Positions 8,353 to 22,269 of a stretch of DNA of 64,000 bases are shown piece after piece. The stretch spans positions 88,806,501 to 88,870,500 of the forward strand of contig CP142454.1 in the NCBI GenBank assembly GCA_038049695.1, in the 5' to 3' direction. The DNA comes from Cinnamomum chago (taxonomy: Eukaryota > Streptophyta > Magnoliopsida > Laurales > Lauraceae). Below the pieces are notes generated by a model that was not told where the DNA came from, made no database searches, and saw only the letters and a list, made by a program, of their open reading frames with translations. The translations under genes and the position numbers were made by a program. Each line of letters opens with the position of its first letter. Position 1 is the stretch's first letter.

Positions 8353-11136
8353 CTCCTGTTTTAAGAAGGACCAGCATTAGATCTCGTGTAATGTGCATGT
8401 TAACTCATGAAAATTGAATAATCATTTCAAGTTAAGTTAATTATCGATTCATAAAAGGTTACTCAATTTATTCAAACCCCCCAAAATTGCTGGAACAAGA
8501 GTTTCACGTATAAAGCCAAGCAAGCTAGTGCCTATGTGTGGATGATGAACCACTGTCAATGAAGACAACCTACATGGTTTTTAACCTAGTTTAAAAAAAA
8601 AGAGAAGCCATCAGACTTTGGCTTTATACCACTATTCTGCCAAAAATGGCTTTTAATATCATAGAAATTGAAAACATCTAATTAAGGATCTCGGTTTTTG
8701 TGATTACGTCATCATAAGTCTTATCCTAACACCAACCCTTGGCTAATGTAAAAGCTAGGTTTGAAGCGTTTGGCTCCTGTGACTCAGATTTCAAAGATAA
8801 GTTTGAAATATCAATGGTGGCGCCCGCTCAAAACTAAAACCCGATGACTCGTGTGCTTTTGTTCCAAAATAAGTTTATCGTGTTTGATGATCTTTCAATT
8901 CCAATTCCACAAGGGGTCTCTAAACTCATAAAAGGACCACACGTATATCCAGTGAACCTAAGAAACTTTGGGGAAACGATGTACTCCACGGGATCAAACC
9001 ATCAAAACAGAGAAAAACACCTTGGACATGAGCTTCACTGGATTTCTAGAGTAACATGCTTGCACCAAGGGTATGTTGATTGATGGCCCGTTGGTTAGTA
9101 TGGAATTCGGAATGCATAGGAACTCATTGATGGGATCGGCCAAAACGGGTGTGTTTGTTTGCATGGAACTAAAACACATAGTAGATATAATTTAGACGCG
9201 CCTATTTGTTGGCAGGTGAGGTCCCCTATTTGAGGACTTTGCTCTACCATTTTGAACCCAATTTATCATTTTCAAATCACTTTCAAATGGCATGTTTGTT
9301 AGCGGAAGAGGAATCTCCCATCCAAATTAGAGGATTTTGTTTTTTTTTTTCCTTTTGTTCCCCTGGCATCATGGCTATTCTCAATGAGGATTCTCAGGGA
9401 AGAAAGATCGCATTCCATGTTTGGCTAACAGAGTGGAACAACACACTTTACACTGTACTACATCGAGCAGTTCATTATTTCCCACCTGCTTTACAATATC
9501 CAAGAGAAACCAAGGCATGGAATTTCAATGCTAGTTATTTTCAACCTTCGAAAGAAGGTCAACGGTTTCGATTGTGAATTAAAGGGCCCATAGAAGTCCA
9601 CAAAAGTAGCAGATGGGCTTGTTTGAAATTTCCCACCAATTTCTTAAAATCCGTGATGAATCAACGACTAAAATTCGACCTCTAGTCGGTTTTGGCCTTC
9701 TGAAGATTATAAACGGTAAATCACCAAGTAAGTGGATAAATTAAAATACTATTATGCATGATTTTCTCTATTTTTCTCTTTTAATTCGATGATTAGGAAT
9801 ATATTAGGTATTGTTGATCCCGTCAAATTCATATCTCTATTCTACCACACTAGTCAATTTCAATCATAAACCATGTGATGAATCTTGATTCTAGATTGGC
9901 ATGTTAGGGATCTTTTTTGAAGTCCATGACTAGCCTCAATTGCTACTGTGAATTTATAAAGTACATGCATGTTGCATGGACCGTGTGAATTACCTTAAAA
10001 TCAATGATCGATGGCATCCATGGGTCCAAAAAAGATTTATCATTCACGTTGTGGGAAATTCACCATGACCGTACAGTCCACGGTGGGGCTCCACAGAAGC
10101 CATGTTGGCCAAATCGATGGGCCACCCAATGGTTGTGTAGACCGCCATGTCTCGTTGTAGTTGGGTTAAGTATTTCAAGTCCATGTTTGCTGGTAGAATC
10201 TCTTATGCACGCTTGTATACATGCTGCAGAAAATCTGCTAAAATTTATATTTTTCAAACCTCTATAGGAATTTATTTTATGAGAAATTAAAAAAAAAAAC
10301 CTCGCACTTTCCTGGAAGAAAAAGTGTCCGCAACAGACATGGATCTTGTTAGTAGATAGAAAACCATTTCCGCAGTCCTCACTTTTTTTCATGAATGGGC
10401 CCTACAGTGGAGTTGAAAAGAAATCATGCATTTTTCATATGGGACCGACGGAAGATTCCACACGGGCCCATATGTGAAAAAATGGAAAGATGCAGGATTT
10501 CCGCCGTTGAAATCAGCGGTAATTATGCATTTTCCACATTTCCTCCGCTCACAGAGGAGGAAAAGTGGAAAATGCAGCTTCACTGCATATGCAACTTTTC
10601 GGCCTCTGAAAGCAGCGGTAAAGCTGTATTTTTCACTTTTCCTCCTCTCCGAGCAGGGAAAAAGTGGAAAATGCAGTTTTACCGATGCTTTCAACGGCGG
10701 AAAACCTGCGGTTAGTTCCCACACGGCTCCGATGCTATTTTCCATCTTTTTTTTACTTAGGGGGACGTGGGGCACTTGTGCCTTGCATTTTCTTTGCGCA
10801 CACCATCCACGTGTCATCATAGTGGGGCCCGGCTAATGAGTAATCTGAATGGACTACACATGGAGGACGCCCCTGAATTAGGCCGTTTGCACGATTTGCT
10901 CTACGAGTTCAATTTTGAAAAAGGCCGAAACTCGTTGGCTACTGATAAAAGGGATTTGGATGATTACATAGGATCCATTTTTCGTAAGATGTAGGTCACA
11001 ACCAGATTAAGATCTCTCCACCCGGCCGCATCCCCAGGTGGGCCCCACATCAAGGGGTGTATTTCGCTTCGTGTGCACCGGATAACCACCAAACAAGGAT
11101 TTCTTCTTTTAACAAAGACTGGTGGTTGGGCTTAGT
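8353..11136 (+). repeat. Satellite unit 4 (T11 class)
   Basis: Full-length copy with a private G-to-A at 9037 (unit offset 685). It also has G-to-A at 10659 (offset 2307), inside the right arm of the foldback. The second variant is shared with units 5 and 19 and removes a G-C pair from the hairpin stem. Confidence 0.95.
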
Positions 11137-13920
11137 CTCCTGTTTTAAGAAGGACCAGCATTAGATCTCGTGTAATGTGCATGTTAACTCATGAAAATTG
11201 AATAATCATTTCAAGTTAAGTTAATTATCGATTCATAAAAGGTTACTCAATTTATTCAAACCCCCCAAAATTGCTGGAACAAGAGTTTCACGTATAAAGC
11301 CAAGCAAGCTAGTGCCTATGTGTGGATGATGAACCACTGTCAATGAAGACAACCTACATGGTTTTTAACCTAGTTTAAAAAAAAAGAGAAGCCATCAGAC
11401 TTTGGCTTTATACCACTATTCTGCCAAAAATGGCTTTTAATATCATAGAAATTGAAAACATCTAATTAAGGATCTCGGTTTTTGTGATTACGTCATCATA
11501 AGTCTTATCCTAACACCAACCCTTGGCTAATGTAAAAGCTAGGTTTGAAGCGTTTGGCTCCTGTGACTCAGATTTCAAAGATAAGTTTGAAATATCAATG
11601 GTGGCGCCCGCTCAAAACTAAAACCCGATGACTCGTGTGCTTTTGTTCCAAAATAAGTTTATCGTGTTTGATGATCTTTCAATTCCAATTCCACAAGGGG
11701 TCTCTAAACTCATAAAAGGACCACACGTATATCCAGTGAACCTAAGAAACTTTGGGGAAACGATGTACTCCACGGGATCAAACCATCAAAACAGAGAAAA
11801 ACACCTTGGACATGAGCTTCGCTGGATTTCTAGAGTAACATGCTTGCACCAAGGGTATGTTGATTGATGGCCCGTTGGTTAGTATGGAATTCGGAATGCA
11901 TAGGAACTCATTGATGGGATCGGCCAAAACGGGTGTGTTTGTTTGCATGGAACTAAAACACATAGTAGATATAATTTAGACGCGCCTATTTGTTGGCAGG
12001 TGAGGTCCCCTATTTGAGGACTTTGCTCTACCATTTTGAACCCAATTTATCATTTTCAAATCACTTTCAAATGGCATGTTTGTTAGCGGAAGAGGAATCT
12101 CCCATCCAAATTAGAGGATTTTGTTTTTTTTTTTCCTTTTGTTCCCCTGGCATCATGGCTATTCTCAATGAGGATTCTCAGGGAAGAAAGATCGCATTCC
12201 ATGTTTGGCTAACAGAGTGGAACAACACACTTTACACTGTACTACATCGAGCAGTTCATTATTTCCCACCTGCTTTACAATATCCAAGAGAAACCAAGGC
12301 ATGGAATTTCAATGCTAGTTATTTTCAACCTTCGAAAGAAGGTCAACGGTTTCGATTGTGAATTAAAGGGCCCATAGAAGTCCACAAAAGTAGCAGATGG
12401 GCTTGTTTGAAATTTCCCACCAATTTCTTAAAATCCGTGATGAATCAACGACTAAAATTCGACCTCTAGTCGGTTTTGGCCTTCTGAAGATTATAAACGG
12501 TAAATCACCAAGTAAGTGGATAAATTAAAATACTATTATGCATGATTTTCTCTATTTTTCTCTTTTAATTCGATGATTAGGAATATATTAGGTATTGTTG
12601 ATCCCGTCAAATTCATATCTCTATTCTACCACACTAGTCAATTTCAATCATAAACCATGTGATGAATCTTGATTCTAGATTGGCATGTTAGGGATCTTTT
12701 TTGAAGTCCATGACTAGCCTCAATTGCTACTGTGAATTTATAAAGTACATGCATGTTGCATGGACCGTGTGAATTACCTTAAAATCAATGATCGATGGCA
12801 TCCATGGGTCCAAAAAAGATTTATCATTCACGTTGTGGGAAATTCACCATGACCGTACAGTCCACGGTGGGGCTCCACAGAAGCCATGTTGGCCAAATCG
12901 ATGGGCCACCCAATGGTTGTGTAGACCGCCATGTCTCGTTGTAGTTGGGTTAAGTATTTCAAGTCCATGTTTGCTGGTAGAATCTCTTATGCACGCTTGT
13001 ATACATGCTGCAGAAAATCTGCTAAAATTTATATTTTTCAAACCTCTATAGGAATTTATTTTATGAGAAATTAAAAAAAAAAACCTCGCACTTTCCTGGA
13101 AGAAAAAGTGTCCGCAACAGACATGGATCTTGTTAGTAGATAGAAAACCATTTCCGCAGTCCTCACTTTTTTTCATGAATGGGCCCTACAGTGGAGTTGA
13201 AAAGAAATCATGCATTTTTCATATGGGACCGACGGAAGATTCCACACGGGCCCATATGTGAAAAAATGGAAAGATGCAGGATTTCCGCCGTTGAAATCAG
13301 CGGTAATTATGCATTTTCCACATTTCCTCCGCTCACAGAGGAGGAAAAGTGGAAAATGCAGCTTCACTGCATATGCAACTTTTCGGCCTCTGAAAGCAGC
13401 GGTAAAGCTGTATTTTTCACTTTTCCTCCTCTCCGAGCAGGGAAAAAGTGGAAAATGCAGTTTTACCGATGCTTTCAACGGCGGAAAACCTGCGGTTAGT
13501 TCCCACACGGCTCCGATGCTATTTTCCATCTTTTTTTTACTTAGGGGGACGTGGGGCACTTGTGCCTTGCATTTTCTTTAAGCACACCATCCACGTGTCA
13601 TCATAGTGGGGCCCGGCTAATGAGTAATCTGAATGGACTACACATGGAGGACGCCCCTGAATTAGGCCGTTTGCACGATTTGCTCTACGAGTTCAATTTT
13701 GAAAAAGGCCGAAACTCGTTGGCTACTGATAAAAGGGATTTGGATGATTACATAGGATCCATTTTTCGTAAGATGTAGGTCACGACCAGATTAAGATCTC
13801 TCCACCCGGCCGCATCCCCAGGTGGGCCCCACATCAAGGGGTGTATTTCGCTTCGTGTGCACCGGATAACCACCAAACAAGGATTTCTTCTTTTAACAAA
13901 GACTGGTGGTTGGGCTTAGT
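11137..13920 (+). repeat. Satellite unit 5 (T11 class, rare haplotype)
   Basis: Carries four linked substitutions: A at 13443 (offset 2307), AA at 13580-13581 (offsets 2444-2445) and G at 13784 (offset 2648). The same four occur together only in unit 19, fourteen copies away. This is the last T11 unit before the first T10 block. Confidence 0.95.
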
Positions 13921-16703
13921 CTCCTGTTTTAAGAAGGACCAGCATTAGATCTCGTGTAATGTGCATGTTAACTCATGAAAATTGAATAATCATTTCAAGT
14001 TAAGTTAATTATCGATTCATAAAAGGTTACTCAATTTATTCAAACCCCCCAAAATTGCTGGAACAAGAGTTTCACGTATAAAGCCAAGCAAGCTAGTGCC
14101 TATGTGTGGATGATGAACCACTGTCAATGAAGACAACCTACATGGTTTTTAACCTAGTTTAAAAAAAAAGAGAAGCCATCAGACTTTGGCTTTATACCAC
14201 TATTCTGCCAAAAATGGCTTTTAATATCATAGAAATTGAAAACATCTAATTAAGGATCTCGGTTTTTGTGATTACGTCATCATAAGTCTTATCCTAACAC
14301 CAACCCTTGGCTAATGTAAAAGCTAGGTTTGAAGCGTTTGGCTCCTGTGACTCAGATTTCAAAGATAAGTTTGAAATATCAATGGTGGCGCCCGCTCAAA
14401 ACTAAAACCCGATGACTCGTGTGCTTTTGTTCCAAAATAAGTTTATCGTGTTTGATGATCTTTCAATTCCAATTCCACAAGGGGTCTCTAAACTCATAAA
14501 AGGACCACACGTATATCCAGTGAACCTAAGAAACTTTGGGGAAACGATGTACTCCACGGGATCAAACCATCAAAACAGAGAAAAACACCTTGGACATGAG
14601 CTTCGCTGGATTTCTAGAGTAACATGCTTGCACCAAGGGTATGTTGATTGATGGCCCGTTGGTTAGTATGGAATTCGGAATGCATAGGAACTCATTGATG
14701 GGATCGGCCAAAACGGGTGTGTTTGTTTGCATGGAACTAAAACACATAGTAGATATAATTTAGACGCGCCTATTTGTTGGCAGGTGAGGTCCCCTATTTG
14801 AGGACTTTGCTCTACCATTTTGAACCCAATTTATCATTTTCAAATCACTTTCAAATGGCATGTTTGTTAGCGGAAGAGGAATCTCCCATCCAAATTAGAG
14901 GATTTTGTTTTTTTTTTCCTTTTGTTCCCCTGGCATCATGGCTATTCTCAATGAGGATTCTCAGGGAAGAAAGATCGCATTCCATGTTTGGCTAACAGAG
15001 TGGAACAACACACTTTACACTGTACTACATCGAGCAGTTCATTATTTCCCACCTGCTTTACAATATCCAAGAGAAACCAAGGCATGGAATTTCAATGCTA
15101 GTTATTTTCAACCTTCGAAAGAAGGTCAACGGTTTCGATTGTGAATTAAAGGGCCCATAGAAGTCCACAAAAGTAGCAGATGGGCTTGTTTGAAATTTCC
15201 CACCAATTTCTTAAAATCCGTGATGAATCAACGACTAAAATTCGACCTCTAGTCGGTTTTGGCCTTCTGAAGATTATAAACGGTAAATCACCAAGTAAGT
15301 GGATAAATTAAAATACTATTATGCATGATTTTCTCTATTTTTCTCTTTTAATTCGATGATTAGGAATATATTAGGTATTGTTGATCCCGTCAAATTCATA
15401 TCTCTATTCTACCACACTAGTCAATTTCAATCATAAACCATGTGATGAATCTTGATTCTAGATTGGCATGTTAGGGATCTTTTTTGAAGTCCATGACTAG
15501 CCTCAATTGCTACTGTGAATTTATAAAGTACATGCATGTTGCATGGACCGTGTGAATTACCTTAAAATCAATGATCGATGGCATCCATGGGTCCAAAAAA
15601 GATTTATCATTCACGTTGTGGGAAATTCACCATGACCGTACAGTCCACGGTGGGGCTCCACAGAAGCCATGTTGGCCAAATCGATGGGCCACCCAATGGT
15701 TGTGTAGACCGCCATGTCTCGTTGTAGTTGGGTTAAGTATTTCAAGTCCATGTTTGCTGGTAGAATCTCTTATGCACGCTTGTATACATGCTGCAGAAAA
15801 TCTGCTAAAATTTATATTTTTCAAACCTCTATAGGAATTTATTTTATGAGAAATTAAAAAAAAAAACCTCGCACTTTCCTGGAAGAAAAAGTGTCCGCAA
15901 CAGACATGGATCTTGTTAGTAGATAGAAAACCATTTCCGCAGTCCTCACTTTTTTTCATGAATGGGCCCTACAGTGGAGTTGAAAAGAAATCATGCATTT
16001 TTCATATGGGACCGACGGAAGATTCCACACGGGCCCATATGTGAAAAAATGGAAAGATGCAGGATTTCCGCCGTTGAAATCAGCGGTAATTATGCATTTT
16101 CCACATTTCCTCCGCTCACAGAGGAGGAAAAGTGGAAAATGCAGCTTCACTGCATATGCAACTTTTCGGCCTCTGAAAGCAGCGGTAAAGCTGTATTTTT
16201 CACTTTTCCTCCTCTCCGAGCAGGGGAAAAGTGGAAAATGCAGTTTTACCGATGCTTTCAACGGCGGAAAACCTGCGGTTAGTTCCCACACGGCTCCGAT
16301 GCTATTTTCCATCTTTTTTTTACTTAGGGGGACGTGGGGCACTTGTGCCTTGCATTTTCTTTGCGCACACCATCCACGTGTCATCATAGTGGGGCCCGGC
16401 TAATGAGTAATCTGAATGGACTACACATGGAGGACGCCCCTGAATTAGGCCGTTTGCACGATTTGCTCTACGAGTTCAATTTTGAAAAAGGCCGAAACTC
16501 GTTGGCTACTGATAAAAGGGATTTGGATGATTACATAGGATCCATTTTTCGTAAGATGTAGGTCACAACCAGATTAAGATCTCTCCACCCGGCCGCATCC
16601 CCAGGTGGGCCCCACATCAAGGGGTGTATTTCGCTTCGTGTGCACCGGATAACCACCAAACAAGGATTTCTTCTTTTAACAAAGACTGGTGGTTGGGCTT
16701 AGT
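13921..16703 (+). repeat. Satellite unit 6 (T10 class)
   Basis: First 2,783-bp copy, one T shorter in the offset-988 T run. Otherwise it matches consensus at the sites I checked and looks identical to units 10, 11 and 12. Confidence 0.95.
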
Positions 16704-19486
16704 CTCCTGTTTTAAGAAGGACCAGCATTAGATCTCGTGTAATGTGCATGTTAACTCATGAAAATTGAATAATCATTTCAAGTTAAGTTAATTATCGATT
16801 CATAAAAGGTTACTCAATTTATTCAAACCCCCCAAAATTGCTGGAACAAGAGTTTCACGTATAAAGCCAAGCAAGCTAGTGCCTATGTGTGGATGATGAA
16901 CCACTGTCAATGAAGACAACCTACATGGTTTTTAACCTAGTTTAAAAAAAAAGAGAAGCCATCAGACTTTGGCTTTATACCACTATTCTGCCAAAAATGG
17001 CTTTTAATATCATAGAAATTGAAAACATCTAATTAAGGATCTCGGTTTTTGTGATTACGTCATCATAAGTCTTATCCTAACACCAACCCTTGGCTAATGT
17101 AAAAGCTAGGTTTGAAGCGTTTGGCTCCTGTGACTCAGATTTCAAAGATAAGTTTGAAATATCAATGGTGGCGCCCGCTCAAAACTAAAACCCGATGACT
17201 CGTGTGCTTTTGTTCCAAAATAAGTTTATCGTGTTTGATGATCTTTCAATTCCAATTCCACAAGGGGTCTCTAAACTCATAAAAGGACCACACGTATATC
17301 CAGTGAACCTAAGAAACTTTGGGGAAACGATGTACTCCACGGGATCAAACCATCAAAACAGAGAAAAACACCTTGGACATGAGCTTCGCTGGATTTCTAG
17401 AGTAACATGCTTGCACCAAGGGTATGTTGATTGATGGCCCGTTGGTTAGTATGGAATTCGGAATGCATAGGAACTCATTGATGGGATCGGCCAAAACGGG
17501 TGTGTTTGTTTGCATGGAACTAAAACACATAGTAGATATAATTTAGACGCGCCTATTTGTTGGCAGGTGAGGTCCCCTATTTGAGGACTTTGCTCTACCA
17601 TTTTGAACCCAATTTATCATTTTCAAATCACTTTCAAATGGCATGTTTGTTAGCGGAAGAGGAATCTCCCATCCAAATTAGAGGATTTTGTTTTTTTTTT
17701 CCTTTTGTTCCCCTGGCATCATGGCTATTCTCAATGAGGATTCTCAGGGAAGAAAGATCGCATTCCATGTTTGGCTAACAGAGTGGAACAACACACTTTA
17801 CACTGTACTACATCGAGCAGTTCATTATTTCCCACCTGCTTTACAATATCCAAGAGAAACCAAGGCATGGAATTTCAATGCTAGTTATTTTCAACCTTCG
17901 AAAGAAGGTCAACGGTTTCGATTGTGAATTAAAGGGCCCATAGAAGTCCACAAAAGTAGCAGATGGGCTTGTTTGAAATTTCCCACCAATTTCTTAAAAT
18001 CCGTGATGAATCAACGACTAAAATTCGACCTCTAGTCGGTTTTGGCCTTCTGAAGATTATAAACGGTAAATCACCAAGTAAGTGGATAAATTAAAATACT
18101 ATTATGCATGATTTTCTCTATTTTTCTCTTTTAATTCGATGATTAGGAATATATTAGGTATTGTTGATCCCGTCAAATTCATATCTCTATTCTACCACAC
18201 TAGTCAATTTCAATCATAAACCATGTGATGAATCTTGATTCTAGATTGGCATGTTAGGGATCTTTTTTGAAGTCCATGACTAGCCTCAATTGCTACTGTG
18301 AATTTATAAAGTACATGCATGTTGCATGGACCGTGTGAATTACCTTAAAATCAATGATCGATGGCATCCATGGGTCCAAAAAAGATTTATCATTCACGTT
18401 GTGGGAAATTCACCATGACCGTACAGTCCACGGTGGGGCTCCACAGAAGCCATGTTGGCCAAATCGATGGGCCACCCAATGGTTGTGTAGACCGCCATGT
18501 CTCGTTGTAGTTGGGTTAAGTATTTCAAGTCCGTGTTTGCTGGTAGAATCTCTTATGCACGCTTGTATACATGCTGCAGAAAATCTGCTAAAATTTATAT
18601 TTTTCAAACCTCTATAGGAATTTATTTTATGAGAAATTAAAAAAAAAAACCTCGCACTTTCCTGGAAGAAAAAGTGTCCGCAACAGACATGGATCTTGTT
18701 AGTAGATAGAAAACCATTTCCGCAGTCCTCACTTTTTTTCATGAATGGGCCCTACAGTGGAGTTGAAAAGAAATCATGCATTTTTCATATGGGACCGACG
18801 GAAGATTCCACACGGGCCCATATGTGAAAAAATGGAAAGATGCAGGATTTCCGCCGTTGAAATCAGCGGTAATTATGCATTTTCCACATTTCCTCCGCTC
18901 ACAGAGGAGGAAAAGTGGAAAATGCAGCTTCACTGCATATGCAACTTTTCGGCCTCTGAAAGCAGCGGTAAAGCTGTATTTTTCACTTTTCCTCCTCTCC
19001 GAGCAGGGGAAAAGTGGAAAATGCAGTTTTACCGATGCTTTCAACGGCGGAAAACCTGCGGTTAGTTCCCACACGGCTCCGATGCTATTTTCCATCTTTT
19101 TTTTACTTAGGGGGACGTGGGGCACTTGTGCCTTGCATTTTCTTTGCGCACACCATCCACGTGTCATCATAGTGGGGCCCGGCTAATGAGTAATCTGAAT
19201 GGACTACACATGGAGGACGCCCCTGAATTAGGCCGTTTGCACGATTTGCTCTACGAGTTCAATTTTGAAAAAGGCCGAAACTCGTTGGCTACTGATAAAA
19301 GGGATTTGGATGATTACATAGGATCCATTTTTCGTAAGATGTAGGTCACAACCAGATTAAGATCTCTCCACCCGGCCGCATCCCCAGGTGGGCCCCACAT
19401 CAAGGGGTGTATTTCGCTTCGTGTGCACCGGATAACCACCAAACAAGGATTTCTTCTTTTAACGAAGACTGGTGGTTGGGCTTAGT
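16704..19486 (+). repeat. Satellite unit 7 (T10 class)
   Basis: Carries G at 18533 (offset 1831, consensus A) and G at 19464 (offset 2762, consensus A). It starts a three-unit run of shared markers. The offset-241 marker found in units 8 and 9 is absent. Confidence 0.95.
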
Positions 19487-22269
19487 CTCCTGTTTTAAGA
19501 AGGACCAGCATTAGATCTCGTGTAATGTGCATGTTAACTCATGAAAATTGAATAATCATTTCAAGTTAAGTTAATTATCGATTCATAAAAGGTTACTCAA
19601 TTTATTCAAACCCCCCAAAATTGCTGGAACAAGAGTTTCACGTATAAAGCCAAGCAAGCTAGTGCCTATGTGTGGATGATGAACCACTGTCAATGAAGAC
19701 AACCTACATGGTTTTTAACCTAGTTTTAAAAAAAAGAGAAGCCATCAGACTTTGGCTTTATACCACTATTCTGCCAAAAATGGCTTTTAATATCATAGAA
19801 ATTGAAAACATCTAATTAAGGATCTCGGTTTTTGTGATTACGTCATCATAAGTCTTATCCTAACACCAACCCTTGGCTAATGTAAAAGCTAGGTTTGAAG
19901 CGTTTGGCTCCTGTGACTCAGATTTCAAAGATAAGTTTGAAATATCAATGGTGGCGCCCGCTCAAAACTAAAACCCGATGACTCGTGTGCTTTTGTTCCA
20001 AAATAAGTTTATCGTGTTTGATGATCTTTCAATTCCAATTCCACAAGGGGTCTCTAAACTCATAAAAGGACCACACGTATATCCAGTGAACCTAAGAAAC
20101 TTTGGGGAAACGATGTACTCCACGGGATCAAACCATCAAAACAGAGAAAAACACCTTGGACATGAGCTTCGCTGGATTTCTAGAGTAACATGCTTGCACC
20201 AAGGGTATGTTGATTGATGGCCCGTTGGTTAGTATGGAATTCGGAATGCATAGGAACTCATTGATGGGATCGGCCAAAACGGGTGTGTTTGTTTGCATGG
20301 AACTAAAACACATAGTAGATATAATTTAGACGCGCCTATTTGTTGGCAGGTGAGGTCCCCTATTTGAGGACTTTGCTCTACCATTTTGAACCCAATTTAT
20401 CATTTTCAAATCACTTTCAAATGGCATGTTTGTTAGCGGAAGAGGAATCTCCCATCCAAATTAGAGGATTTTGTTTTTTTTTTCCTTTTGTTCCCCTGGC
20501 ATCATGGCTATTCTCAATGAGGATTCTCAGGGAAGAAAGATCGCATTCCATGTTTGGCTAACAGAGTGGAACAACACACTTTACACTGTACTACATCGAG
20601 CAGTTCATTATTTCCCACCTGCTTTACAATATCCAAGAGAAACCAAGGCATGGAATTTCAATGCTAGTTATTTTCAACCTTCGAAAGAAGGTCAACGGTT
20701 TCGATTGTGAATTAAAGGGCCCATAGAAGTCCACAAAAGTAGCAGATGGGCTTGTTTGAAATTTCCCACCAATTTCTTAAAATCCGTGATGAATCAACGA
20801 CTAAAATTCGACCTCTAGTCGGTTTTGGCCTTCTGAAGATTATAAACGGTAAATCACCAAGTAAGTGGATAAATTAAAATACTATTATGCATGATTTTCT
20901 CTATTTTTCTCTTTTAATTCGATGATTAGGAATATATTAGGTATTGTTGATCCCGTCAAATTCATATCTCTATTCTACCACACTAGTCAATTTCAATCAT
21001 AAACCATGTGATGAATCTTGATTCTAGATTGGCATGTTAGGGATCTTTTTTGAAGTCCATGACTAGCCTCAATTGCTACTGTGAATTTATAAAGTACATG
21101 CATGTTGCATGGACCGTGTGAATTACCTTAAAATCAATGATCGATGGCATCCATGGGTCCAAAAAAGATTTATCATTCACGTTGTGGGAAATTCACCATG
21201 ACCGTACAGTCCACGGTGGGGCTCCACAGAAGCCATGTTGGCCAAATCGATGGGCCACCCAATGGTTGTGTAGACCGCCATGTCTCGTTGTAGTTGGGTT
21301 AAGTATTTCAAGTCCGTGTTTGCTGGTAGAATCTCTTATGCACGCTTGTATACATGCTGCAGAAAATCTGCTAAAATTTATATTTTTCAAACCTCTATAG
21401 GAATTTATTTTATGAGAAATTAAAAAAAAAAACCTCGCACTTTCCTGGAAGAAAAAGTGTCCGCAACAGACATGGATCTTGTTAGTAGATAGAAAACCAT
21501 TTCCGCAGTCCTCACTTTTTTTCATGAATGGGCCCTACAGTGGAGTTGAAAAGAAATCATGCATTTTTCATATGGGACCGACGGAAGATTCCACACGGGC
21601 CCATATGTGAAAAAATGGAAAGATGCAGGATTTCCGCCGTTGAAATCAGCGGTAATTATGCATTTTCCACATTTCCTCCGCTCACAGAGGAGGAAAAGTG
21701 GAAAATGCAGCTTCACTGCATATGCAACTTTTCGGCCTCTGAAAGCAGCGGTAAAGCTGTATTTTTCACTTTTCCTCCTCTCCGAGCAGGGGAAAAGTGG
21801 AAAATGCAGTTTTACCGATGCTTTCAACGGCGGAAAACCTGCGGTTAGTTCCCACACGGCTCCGATGCTATTTTCCATCTTTTTTTTACTTAGGGGGACG
21901 TGGGGCACTTGTGCCTTGCATTTTCTTTGCGCACACCATCCACGTGTCATCATAGTGGGGCCCGGCTAATGAGTAATCTGAATGGACTACACATGGAGGA
22001 CGCCCCTGAATTAGGCCGTTTGCACGATTTGCTCTACGAGTTCAATTTTGAAAAAGGCCGAAACTCGTTGGCTACTGATAAAAGGGATTTGGATGATTAC
22101 ATAGGATCCATTTTTCGTAAGATGTAGGTCACAACCAGATTAAGATCTCTCCACCCGGCCGCATCCCCAGGTGGGCCCCACATCAAGGGGTGTATTTCGC
22201 TTCGTGTGCACCGGATAACCACCAAACAAGGATTTCTTCTTTTAACGAAGACTGGTGGTTGGGCTTAGT
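19487..22269 (+). repeat. Satellite unit 8 (T10 class)
   Basis: Carries all three markers of the 7-9 run: T at 19727 (offset 241), G at 21316 (offset 1831) and G at 22247 (offset 2762). Confidence 0.95.
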